A DNA stretch of 64,000 nt, taken from assembly GCF_021353235.1 (NCBI RefSeq), contig NZ_JAJTWT010000002.1:620001-684000 (forward strand). The letters are read 5' to 3'. Positions 18,737-26,822 of this stretch are shown here, in pieces. Numbering within the stretch: position 1 is the stretch's first letter; the number at the start of each line of letters is the position of its first letter. The notes below the pieces were generated by a model. That model was given only the letters and a program-made list of their open reading frames with translations. It was not told the origin of the DNA and made no database searches. The translations under genes and the position numbers were made by a program. This DNA comes from Pelomonas caseinilytica. GTDB taxonomy: Bacteria; Pseudomonadota; Gammaproteobacteria; Burkholderiales; Burkholderiaceae_C.

Positions 18737-21700
18737 CTGGCCGAGGCCGCCGAGCGCACCACCTCCAACTGCCCGCTGGCCAGCCATTCGGCCGGCGGCT
18801 TGCGCAGCAGCTCCGACAGGGCCGCTTCGCCCACGCCGGGCATGGCGGCGAGAACGCCCACCCAGGCATTGCGTCCGCTGCGCTTGGCCTCGTAGAGGGC
18901 GCCGTCGGCCACGTCGACGACGGTGCTCCAGGCCAGCGCCTGCGGATGGTCCGTGGCCAGCGGGAAGCAGGCGAAGCCGATCGAGCAGCTGCGCGCCAGC
19001 AGCTGCCCGTCGGGCAGCACGAAGGGCTTGTCCGCCACCGCCTGGCGGATGCGCTCGGCCTGCTTGACGGCATGCTGGCGTGCACCGTCGCGGGCGACGA
19101 TGAGGAACTCCTCGCCACCCCAGCGCACCACATGGTCGCTGTCACGGCAGACCTGGCGCAGCCTCTGGCTCATCTGCACCAGCACGGCGTCGCCGGCGGA
19201 GTGGCCGTACTGGTCGTTGACCTGCTTGAAGTGGTCGACGTCGACCAGCATGAAGACCAGGTCCCTGGCCACGGCGGACGCCGGCCCGGCCCGGTGACGC
19301 AGCGCCAGCGACACGTCGGTGTCGATGTGCTGGGTCAGGTAGCGGCGGTTGTGCAGGCCGGTCAGCGGATCGCTGAGGCTGGAGACCTCCAGCGCCTCAG
19401 ACTTCTGCTGCAGTGCTTCCGACAAGGCCTGCAGTTCGGTCGTGCGCTGCCGGACGTTCTGCTCCAGCCACAGCTGGCGGCTCTGCAGCTGGCGGGTGCG
19501 CAGCAGCACCAGGGCGTAGACCCCCAGCACCGCCAGCAGGGCACCCAGGCCGCGCGCCCACCAGGTCTGCCACCAGGCGGGCAGCACCTCCACCGCGACC
19601 CGCAGCGGCGGCTCGCTCCATTCGCCGAGGCGGTTGCTGCCTTGCAGCAGCAGGGCATAGCGGCCCGGCGGCAGGTTGGCGTAGCTGGCCACGCGCTGCT
19701 CGGCCGGCGCCGCGATCCAGTCCTCGTCGTAGCCCTCCAGGCGGTAGCGGTAGCGGTTCTGCAAAGGGGTGCTGAGATCCAGCGAAGCGAAACCCACCGA
19801 GAAGGCCCGCTGCGGCGGCGCCAGCGTGAGTCCCCGGGCCAGCTGGCCGGCCGGAAGTTCCCGGCTGTCGATGCGCAGGTCCGTCGCCACCAGCGGCGGC
19901 TTGAAGTCCCAGCGCCTGAAGCGCTGCGGCTCGACGACGAGCAGCCCGGTGCTGCCACCGAACAGCATGCGGCCGTCGGCCAGCTTGGCATACGAACGGA
20001 ACCAACCCGTGCCGATGTCGGCGCCATCGATCTTGCTGAACTCGGTGAAGCGCCGCAGCGCCGGCTCGTAGACGCCGCGATGGGTCCAGATGCGGCCCTC
20101 GGCATCGTCCAGCAGGTTGGCGCCGAAGCTGCGGTCGCCGAAACCGGCGCGGGCGCTGACATCCTCGAACCCCTGGCCCTCGGCATGGCGGAACAGGCCG
20201 AGATTGGTGTCCACCCACAGGGCACCGCGGGCGTCCAGCAACAGGCCGAGCACAGCGGCCTTGGGCAGCCCCGGCCCGCCGTCGTGGGGCTTGAGCACGC
20301 CGTCCTCGACGCGGAACAGGCCGTTGTCGGCCCCCACCCAGAGCCGGCCCTCGGCGGTCTCGACGATGGCATTGACGTTGCCCAGGCGGCGTCCGCCGCC
20401 GGCCAGCGGCACGCGCTCCAGATCGCGCCCGCCCGGCGCCAGGCGGTACAGGTCCTCGATGGTGCCGACCCACAGCGTGCCGTCGCGCCCGCCGAGCAGC
20501 CGGCGCACGCCCGCCTGCCTGGTGCTGAAGATGTCGCGCAATCGACGATCGCGATCGAAGCGGAACAGCTGGCTGCGGTTGTTGCCGGCCCAGACGCTGC
20601 CATCCGGCGTCTGGGCCAGCGCGCCCACCAGGCCGGTGAAGCGGCCGTCGGGGAGGATGGCGCCGGTGCTGCGCAGTTGGGTGTCCAGGATGGCGATGCC
20701 GCGCCCCGCCGTCCCCAGCCAGATCTCGCCGCTGTGCAGCTGCAGCACGCTGCGCACGTCGGGGTCGGCGAGCGGGCTGGCGGGCTCGTCGTCCTGCCGA
20801 CGCACCCACAGGCCGTTGCGGACGGGGTTGTGACGCTGCAGGCCTCCGCCGTAGTTGCCCACCCAGACCACGCCCGCCCGGTCCTGCAGCAGCGCATGGA
20901 AGACGGTACCGGTCAGGCTGCCCGGCCTGCGGCGGTCGGGCTTGAGGGTGTGCAGCAGGCGGCCGTCGCGGTCGCGCACCTCGATGCCGGCGGTGCGGCC
21001 CACCCAGACCTCGCTGCCACTGACGTTCAGCAGCGCGATCAGCTGCGAAGTGCCCATCGCGGCCTCGCCGCTCTCGAGCAGGCGCGCCGTGCCGTCGGCG
21101 GGGTCGATGGTCATCAGCCGGCCGTCGCGCGCGCCCGCCCAGATGCGGCCGTCCGGCCCCTCGATCAGCCCGTCGACGGCCGTGCCCTCGAGCAGTTCAA
21201 CACTGACCGGCTCGAAGCGGTCGGCGCCGGCACGGCGCCTGACGACGCCGCGCCAGGTGCCCACCCAGAAGTCGCCCCGCCGGTCGAACAGCAGCGCGCT
21301 GATGCGGTCATCGGGCAGCCCGCTGCCGTCGGCCGCGCGATGATGCTCGAAGCGACCGCTGGCGGGGTCCAGGCAGTCGAGGCCGGCGAGCAGGCCGAGC
21401 CAGATGCGGCCGTCGGGTGCCTTGGCCATCTTGAAGACGCTGCCTGGCGAGATGGAGTCGGGCCGGGCCGGGTCATGGCGGTAGAGCGTCCAGCGCTCGG
21501 CCAGGATGTCGAAGCGCGCCAGGCCCTCGGCATCGCCGCCGGCCCAGAGGAGGTCGCCATCGGCCAGCAGCTGGCGCAGGAAGCGGTTGCCGCGCTCGCC
21601 GCCGGTGCCCGTCATGGGGAAGGCCTTGGTCTGGTAGCCGTCGTAGCGCATCAGCCCGACGGCGGTGCCCATCCAGAGCAGGCCGCGTTCATCCTGGGCC

Positions 21701-21837
21701 ATCGAGGAGACGATGCCATCGACCAGGGCCGAGGTGCCGCCGGCGGGCACGAAGCGCAGCTCGGCCATGGGGTCGCGCTCCGCCCGGACCGGGTTCAGCG
21801 CGAGAAGCAGGAAGAGCAGGAGGAACCAGAGACGCAT
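18694..21837 (-). CDS. Propeller-type sensor diguanylate cyclase (GGDEF)
   Basis: 1047-residue membrane sensor that makes cyclic di-GMP. A signal peptide leads into about 14 two-component-regulator propeller repeats (30-650, many WVG and DGTLW motifs), a Y_Y_Y domain (about 650-760), one transmembrane segment near 770-790, a short coiled coil and a C-terminal GGDEF domain. The active-site motif GGEEF is at 907-911, preceded by an RxxD inhibitory site (RDSD) at the canonical distance, so the cyclase should be active and product-inhibited. The periplasmic propeller resembles those of hybrid sensors that bind oligosaccharides in Bacteroidetes loci. It may couple sugar sensing to biofilm or motility. 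Its stop lies inside the convergent GH67-GH78 gene. Confidence 0.9.
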   Translation of the reverse strand: MRLWFLLLFLLLALNPVRAERDPMAELRFVPAGGTSALVDGIVSSMAQDERGLLWMGTAVGLMRYDGYQTKAFPMTGTGGERGNRFLRQLLADGDLLWAGGDAEGLARFDILAERWTLYRHDPARPDSISPGSVFKMAKAPDGRIWLGLLAGLDCLDPASGRFEHHRAADGSGLPDDRISALLFDRRGDFWVGTWRGVVRRRAGADRFEPVSVELLEGTAVDGLIEGPDGRIWAGARDGRLMTIDPADGTARLLESGEAAMGTSQLIALLNVSGSEVWVGRTAGIEVRDRDGRLLHTLKPDRRRPGSLTGTVFHALLQDRAGVVWVGNYGGGLQRHNPVRNGLWVRRQDDEPASPLADPDVRSVLQLHSGEIWLGTAGRGIAILDTQLRSTGAILPDGRFTGLVGALAQTPDGSVWAGNNRSQLFRFDRDRRLRDIFSTRQAGVRRLLGGRDGTLWVGTIEDLYRLAPGGRDLERVPLAGGGRRLGNVNAIVETAEGRLWVGADNGLFRVEDGVLKPHDGGPGLPKAAVLGLLLDARGALWVDTNLGLFRHAEGQGFEDVSARAGFGDRSFGANLLDDAEGRIWTHRGVYEPALRRFTEFSKIDGADIGTGWFRSYAKLADGRMLFGGSTGLLVVEPQRFRRWDFKPPLVATDLRIDSRELPAGQLARGLTLAPPQRAFSVGFASLDLSTPLQNRYRYRLEGYDEDWIAAPAEQRVASYANLPPGRYALLLQGSNRLGEWSEPPLRVAVEVLPAWWQTWWARGLGALLAVLGVYALVLLRTRQLQSRQLWLEQNVRQRTTELQALSEALQQKSEALEVSSLSDPLTGLHNRRYLTQHIDTDVSLALRHRAGPASAVARDLVFMLVDVDHFKQVNDQYGHSAGDAVLVQMSQRLRQVCRDSDHVVRWGGEEFLIVARDGARQHAVKQAERIRQAVADKPFVLPDGQLLARSCSIGFACFPLATDHPQALAWSTVVDVADGALYEAKRSGRNAWVGVLAAMPGVGEAALSELLRKPPAEWLASGQLEVVRSAASASQAGASGPAGTKNP

Positions 21838-22013
21838 CGGCGAGTTGTTCTTTGAATTCGGCTGGCCGCGTGCCCTTGGCGCGTCATCGTGGGCAGCTCA
21901 CGCCCATGACAACCACGAGTCGGGCGGTTATCGAAACCTCAGTATCGGTTCCGCGCCTACCGCATCCGCGCCGGACAAGCGCCCACCCCTGGAAACGCGG
22001 GGGGGCTTCCAAG

Positions 22014-23834
22014 CTAGCGCTTCTCCCCGCCGGCTGGGAGGGGGTCGGAGCGCTGCGCGGCCCCGCCCTGCTGGCGTTGCTGATCCTTGATGAAGGCATC
22101 CGCCGCCTCCAGGCCATGGGCGAGTTCGACCTTCTGCATCGCGCTTTCCTTGTCGACCGTCCATTCCTTGAAGGCCGCGCCGGGCAGCGGGTCGCTGCGC
22201 ATCGCGGCCAGGATCTCGCCACGGGTGACGCCCGCTTCGAGGCGCTTCCTCCACTGTGAAAGCCAGCGGGCCGCGTCCTCGTCGCGCACCTTCTGGGTCA
22301 GGGCCGCGAGCACGCGGTCGGCCTCGTCCGCCTGGCCGGCATAGGCATAGGCGAGCGCCGCCGAAGCGGCGAGCGCGTCGACCTCGCGGGCGGTCCGCCA
22401 GGCGGAGATGACGGTCTTCAAGGCCGCTGCGTCCGGCATCTCCACCGCGGCCAGCTCGGCCTTCAGGGAAGCGAGCGCAGCCTCGGGCGAACGGGGGTTC
22501 AAGGCCCTGGCCAGCCGCAGATGCCGCTGCGCGGCCTGCACGAAGCCCAGGCGGGCCTCGCCCTGGCTGCGAGCGGCCAGCTTCAGGTTGGCCATGCCGG
22601 CCAGGTAGCGTGCCTCGAAGGTGCCGCCACTTCCGTCCTCCAGGTCGGTCTCCAGGCGGGCCAGGGCCGGTTGCGGATCGCCCCAGTCGATCTGCGCCCG
22701 GCTCAGGGTCAGGCGGCCCTGCGCGTCGTCGGGGAAGCGCGCCGCCAGCTCGGTGACCTGCCTGAGCAGGGCCTGGCCGGCCGCTGGCCCCGGGCAGGCC
22801 TTCAAGGCCGCATCGGCCAGGACGAACTCTCCCGCCGGCCGCGACAGCGTCTGCAAACGCGGCTGCACGGCCGGCAAGGCCTCGGGAATCCCCCGCTGCA
22901 TCTCCAGGCCCAGGCGCCGGTAGCGCCACAGCACGCGGTCGAGTTCGGCGAGCTTGATGTCGAAGGCGCGCTCGAACGCGTCGCGCGGCGACGCCCCTTC
23001 GCCGGTGAGCGCGAGGTAGCGGTTCAGCCGCCGGCGGTTGTCCTCCGACGACAGCGCGTAATGCGTCAGCAGCCAGGCTTTCGCCTCGAACTCCAGGCGC
23101 ACGCCCACCGTGCCGCCGTAACTGTGGGCGCCGGCCAGATGCCCCTGCAGCACGTCCTCATAGTCCAGGCCGTAGCGCCGGCCTTCGTCGAGGAAGCGCA
23201 GATAGCGCGCGACCGCCTGCGGCGCACGGCCCACCACCATCTGGCGCTCCGAGAAGCGCACGCTGGAGAAGTACTGCGCGAAACCGTCGATGAACCAGGC
23301 CGGCGTGCGGATGTCGGTGTGCCGATAGAGGAAGTGGCGCGCATAGGCTTCGAAGGCATAGGCCAGCGTCGCGTTCGGCGTGGCCTTCTCGAGTTGCCCG
23401 TCCTCCAGGCTGGCGATGCGCTCCAGATGCACGCCGAAGCCCTGCGCACCTGAGGCGCAGCTGGCGTACAGGCCGACGGCATCGGCCGGCATGTCGTCGT
23501 CGAGACGGCGCAGGTCCGCCAGGCTGGCGTGGTAGTAGAGCGTCAGCTTGGGCTCGGCCGGCGCCGACGGCCCGTCGGGCCGGGCGTAGATGCGCAGCAG
23601 GTGGTCGAGCTTCTCGAGGTTGTCGAGCAGCAGGCCGACGTCTTCCTCACGCGTGTCGGAGAACACGACGAAATGCGGGCTCTCGGCACGGAACCACTTG
23701 GATACCTCGGCCTTCCTGCCACTCACCTGCACGCGTTCCAGGTTCGAGGGGGCGGCGGACTGGGCCTGCACGCAGGCGGCGGACAGCAGGCAGAGGGCGG
23801 CGGCGAGTGCGGGAACCCGGCGGCTGTGGGACAT
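22014..23834 (-). CDS. Degenerate peptidase-MA-like (DUF1570-like) protein with TPR-like tail
   Basis: 606-residue secreted protein. The start at 23834 has GGAAG just upstream and a signal peptide ending near VQAQ; an in-frame ATG pair at 23867/23864, at the edge of an intergenic repeat, is an alternative. The first half follows the DUF1570/peptidase MA pattern, including WFIDGFAQYFSS. The zinc-binding helix that should read HEYTH appears as EAYAR, and the third ligand Glu is replaced by Asp, so it is probably not a peptidase. The second half is helical and TPR-like. Its role is unknown; its place at the end of a polysaccharide operon suggests an envelope or binding function. Confidence 0.75.
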   Translation of the reverse strand: MSHSRRVPALAAALCLLSAACVQAQSAAPSNLERVQVSGRKAEVSKWFRAESPHFVVFSDTREEDVGLLLDNLEKLDHLLRIYARPDGPSAPAEPKLTLYYHASLADLRRLDDDMPADAVGLYASCASGAQGFGVHLERIASLEDGQLEKATPNATLAYAFEAYARHFLYRHTDIRTPAWFIDGFAQYFSSVRFSERQMVVGRAPQAVARYLRFLDEGRRYGLDYEDVLQGHLAGAHSYGGTVGVRLEFEAKAWLLTHYALSSEDNRRRLNRYLALTGEGASPRDAFERAFDIKLAELDRVLWRYRRLGLEMQRGIPEALPAVQPRLQTLSRPAGEFVLADAALKACPGPAAGQALLRQVTELAARFPDDAQGRLTLSRAQIDWGDPQPALARLETDLEDGSGGTFEARYLAGMANLKLAARSQGEARLGFVQAAQRHLRLARALNPRSPEAALASLKAELAAVEMPDAAALKTVISAWRTAREVDALAASAALAYAYAGQADEADRVLAALTQKVRDEDAARWLSQWRKRLEAGVTRGEILAAMRSDPLPGAAFKEWTVDKESAMQKVELAHGLEAADAFIKDQQRQQGGAAQRSDPLPAGGEKR

Positions 23835-23864
23835 CGACTTCCTTCTTCGTGTGAGGGCGGCCAT

Positions 23865-24213
23865 CATCTCAGTTGTCCATGGTGCTGCGCACCACCCGAG
23901 GCCGATGAAACGGGGGCATTGCGGGCCGAGCGCTGGGCTGCCAAGGGCCAGAGGCCCTTGGCCTGTCGTAGGCACAAGCAGTCCGCAGGGACTGCTTGTG
24001 TCCGACTCCAGTTCGCCGAGCCGGCCCGCGCTGGCGATGTGCTTGCGGCTCAATGCCGCAAGCATCGCCGCCCCCGCGGGGGGCTGAGGCCGGACACGAC
24101 AAGTCCAGTGGACTTGTCGTGCCTGCCGAAGAGCAGCCGCACTGCCGGCTGCGCGGTCTGCAAGACGACCAGACACGCGCCGCGTTCAGCGCGCGGGGCT
24201 GGGCCGGGGGCAG
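23865..24213. repeat. Intergenic palindromic repeat, long copy with three extra hairpins
   Basis: This fills most of the 384-bp gap between two minus-strand genes. It shares its ends and core with 26624-26820: CATCTCAGTTG at one edge, the GCGGGCCGAGCGCTGGG block, a CTTGCGGC hairpin and a GGGCCGGGGGCAG edge. Unlike that copy it contains three perfect hairpins, at 23941-23961 (9-bp arms), 23973-24000 (12-bp arms) and 24095-24121 (12-bp arms). No coding sequence is convincing here. On the minus strand the element ends in CAACTGAGATG, whose ATG is in frame with the following gene. Confidence 0.8.
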
Positions 24214-24218
24214 ACTCA

Positions 24219-25679
24219 TCATCGCTTGGGCTGGATGTGCAGGATAACGCGACGGTACCGCGTCAACGCCGGGCTGCCCTTGTCCGTCACCTGCACGATG
24301 ACGTGGGCCGTGGCGGGGGCATCCACCTCCGGCACGCGCAGGCCGGTGCGGCGCAGGTTCTCGGCGCCGAGGGCCAGCGGCGTCTTCAGCGTGCCGGCCT
24401 CGGGGTAGGCGAACCAGAGGAAGCTCAGGCTGTCGCCGTCGGGGTCGGTCGAGGGGCTGGCGTCCAGGGTCACCCAGTCGCCGCTGCGCACCTGCAGCTC
24501 GGCCGCATGGGCCAGGCGCACGACGGGCGCATGGTTGGCCTCAGCGGGCCGGTGAGTCGTCCACAGCATGCGGGCGGCGAAGTCGTTCTGGAAGGCCTCG
24601 CGCCAGCGCCACAGCGTCACGCCGGCGCCGCTGAACTCGCGCTCGCCGGGTTTGACCGGCCGCCCATGGGTGGCGGCGACATAGGGCCGATAGCGGTCCA
24701 CCGCGTTGGTCCAGATCGGCCGTGTCTCGGCTTCGACGGGCACGCGGCCGTTGAAGCCGTCGGGGTCGGTGTCCTCGCGGCGCGGCGTGTAGGACTCGTA
24801 GCGGCCGCCCCAACCGCCCCAGTCGGGATGCTCGGGCGCGTTCAGGCCGTTGGGGATCAAGCCGAGGAAGGACGGCGTGTCGCCTTCCATGCCGTAGGCG
24901 ACGTCGGGGTAGGCCGCACCCAGCGGACCGTGGCCCTGCTGAATGTGGCGGGCGATCCAGGCGTTGCCGACGTTCGTGTTGTCGATGCCGTCGACGACGC
25001 CGAACATCGCGCCCCAGGTGCCGTTGCCATACCCCCCCGGACTGACGATGTAGAAGAGCTCGGGGAACTCGCGGCGCAGCCAGGCGCCGCTGTCGTCCTG
25101 GTCGGAGATGGTGTAGACGCGCAGGCGCCTCACGGCAGTCTCGAGCTCGGCGGCGCTGTGCGTGCGGCGCAGCGTGTGCAGGGCCTGGGCCAGGGTGTTG
25201 GCCCCGCCCCAGACACTCACCCACAGCGGGCGGGGGTCGGGACGCAGCAGCTCGCGCAGCAACAGCTCCGAGCCCGGCGTGTCGTGGCCTTCACCGATGG
25301 CCTGCAGGCCGTAGCCCGGCTGGCCGGCTGCCACGCGCGCGAGCAGCTCCGCAGCGGCCGGATAGGCCGGATCATGCTGGCGCAGCCGCGGCAGCACCTG
25401 GGCATAGCGGCCGATGAGGCGGCGTATCGATTCAGGATGGACGCGGTCGCGCAGATGCGTGGACGTCGTGGCCACGAGGCCACGCAGCTCGATGTCGTTG
25501 GCATAGAGCAGCAGGCGCACCAGCGACTGGGTGTCGTCGGGCTCGTTCTCGATGTCGGTGAGGACGATGAGGCGGGGCCGCCCGGGCGCCGCAGCTGCGG
25601 CAGCGGCCAGCCCGCACAACCCGAGCAGCAGGGCGGCGAGCCATCTCGCCATCGAGCGACGGCGCCCTACCCTTCTCAT
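24219..25679 (-). CDS. DUF1593 nucleoside-hydrolase-like secreted protein
   Basis: 486-residue protein that starts at an ATG overlapping the stop of the upstream gene (ATGA); an internal ATG at 25652 would give a shorter signal peptide (MARWLAALLLGLCGLAAA). It carries the DUF1593 signature of the nucleoside hydrolase fold (LIVLTDIENEPDDTQSLVR), which retains the Asp cluster that binds calcium in nucleoside hydrolases. The C-terminal about 90 residues form an Ig/cadherin-like domain (LDASPSTDPDGDSLSFLW). Family members occur in polysaccharide loci; the substrate is unproven, possibly an N- or O-linked furanoside. Confidence 0.85.
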   Translation of the reverse strand: MRRVGRRRSMARWLAALLLGLCGLAAAAAAAPGRPRLIVLTDIENEPDDTQSLVRLLLYANDIELRGLVATTSTHLRDRVHPESIRRLIGRYAQVLPRLRQHDPAYPAAAELLARVAAGQPGYGLQAIGEGHDTPGSELLLRELLRPDPRPLWVSVWGGANTLAQALHTLRRTHSAAELETAVRRLRVYTISDQDDSGAWLRREFPELFYIVSPGGYGNGTWGAMFGVVDGIDNTNVGNAWIARHIQQGHGPLGAAYPDVAYGMEGDTPSFLGLIPNGLNAPEHPDWGGWGGRYESYTPRREDTDPDGFNGRVPVEAETRPIWTNAVDRYRPYVAATHGRPVKPGEREFSGAGVTLWRWREAFQNDFAARMLWTTHRPAEANHAPVVRLAHAAELQVRSGDWVTLDASPSTDPDGDSLSFLWFAYPEAGTLKTPLALGAENLRRTGLRVPEVDAPATAHVIVQVTDKGSPALTRYRRVILHIQPKR

Positions 25680-26626
25680 GAGGTCGCCGTGGCGGCGGCC
25701 GGCGGCCGGCCCATCAGGCGGCGCGGGATGGGCCTGGTTTCGGAAGTCGGCGCGCCCACCTTCTTCCAGCCCAGCATCAGGGCGCCGTCGCCGGGGCCTT
25801 GGTAGTAGCGCACGCGCAGATGATGGATGCCCTTGGTCAGAAAGACCGTGCCCATCACCGCGTCGACCCCGTGCAGGCCGTCGGCATTGACGACCTCCTT
25901 GTCGTCCACGTAGAGGATGCCGCCGTCGTCGCAGAGCAGCACGAAGTCGCGCTCGGCATCCACGGGCATGTCGATCGTGAAGCGGATGTCCAGCCCGAAC
26001 CACTCGCTGAAATCCAGGCCCGGGAGGCCCAGGCCCATGTGGCGCGGCGCAATGTCCAGCTGCGCCAGGCACAAGGTGCCCACGGGCTTGCGTCGGTCCA
26101 TCTCCTTGACGGAGGTGGCACGCGAGCTGAGCTTGTAGACCTGGGCCACCATCATGCGGTCGGGCGCGTCGGCACAGGCTTCGGCCAGCCGGGTGCTGCC
26201 CACGGCGCTGCCGGCCGGGGCGGCGACGGCCGCACTGGCGGGGCTGGCCGCGGCGGGAGCGGCGGTCGGTCCAGGCCCGGGGCCGGCCACCGGGGGCGCC
26301 ACCACGGGCTGGGCGGCCGGCGCGGGCCGCGGAATCTCGACCACCGTAATGGGCGGCGGCTCGGGAATGGCCGGCAGGCTGGGCGGCTGGAACTCCGGCT
26401 TGGGCGCGAGCGGCGGAGGCTCGGGCGGCCTGGGCCGCTCCTTGGGCGAGATCAGGCTCACGTCCAGGATGCGCGGCGAGGGTGGCGGCGGCATGCGCGA
26501 GCGCCAGCTCAGCACCGCGGCCAGGATGAGCAGGTGCACGAGCACCGTCACCACCAGCCCGTAGCCGCTGAAGCCCCGGCGGCGCCAGGGCAGTGCCGCC
26601 ATGTCGGCCGGCGTGGCAAAGTTCAT
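25676..26626 (-). CDS. TonB-like N-terminus fused to a PA14 domain
   Basis: 316-residue inner-membrane-anchored protein. Residues 1-20 are cytoplasmic, a transmembrane helix follows (VVTVLVHLLILAAVLSW) and then a Pro-rich periplasmic stretch to about residue 130, exactly as in TonB energy transducers. The C-terminal TonB fold is absent. Instead there is a PA14-type beta-sandwich (about 195-300, FVLLCDDGGILYVDDKEVV), a carbohydrate-binding domain. The ATG at 26626 is the last triplet of an intergenic repeat. The stop overlaps the DUF1593 start. It may bind sugars in the periplasm while docking to the TonB/ExbBD system, but this is inference. Confidence 0.75.
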   Translation of the reverse strand: MNFATPADMAALPWRRRGFSGYGLVVTVLVHLLILAAVLSWRSRMPPPPSPRILDVSLISPKERPRPPEPPPLAPKPEFQPPSLPAIPEPPPITVVEIPRPAPAAQPVVAPPVAGPGPGPTAAPAAASPASAAVAAPAGSAVGSTRLAEACADAPDRMMVAQVYKLSSRATSVKEMDRRKPVGTLCLAQLDIAPRHMGLGLPGLDFSEWFGLDIRFTIDMPVDAERDFVLLCDDGGILYVDDKEVVNADGLHGVDAVMGTVFLTKGIHHLRVRYYQGPGDGALMLGWKKVGAPTSETRPIPRRLMGRPPAAATATS

Positions 26627-26820
26627 CTCAGTTGCTCCACCGCGCGGCGCGCCACCCACAGCCGATGAAACGGGGTATTTGCGGGCCGAGCGCTGGGCCG
26701 CTCCCGAGCCGGCCCGCGCTGGCGATGTGCTTGCGGCTCGATGCCGCAAGCATCGCCGCCCCCTCGGGGGGCGGACCAGACACGCGCCGCGTTCAGCGCG
26801 CGGGGTTGGGCCGGGGGCAG
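26624..26820. repeat. Intergenic palindromic repeat, short copy
   Basis: Short version of the element at 23865-24213, lying between halogenase and TonB/PA14 genes. It includes a long imperfect hairpin at 26722-26757 built on CTTGCGGC and GCCGCAAG. Like the other copy it runs from just after one stop codon to the start codon of the next gene. Confidence 0.8.
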
Positions 26821-26822
26821 TT

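Noticed and set aside
14447-18787. 1446-codon open frame on the minus strand
   Set aside because: Antisense to the GH67-GH78 gene, without family motifs; same GC-driven cause.
18946-21855. 969-codon open frame on the plus strand
   Set aside because: Antisense to the propeller-GGDEF gene, without signal peptide or motifs.
23941-24121. Hairpin series as a CRISPR array
   Set aside because: The units differ in sequence and spacing, are palindromic rather than direct repeats, and no cas gene is present.
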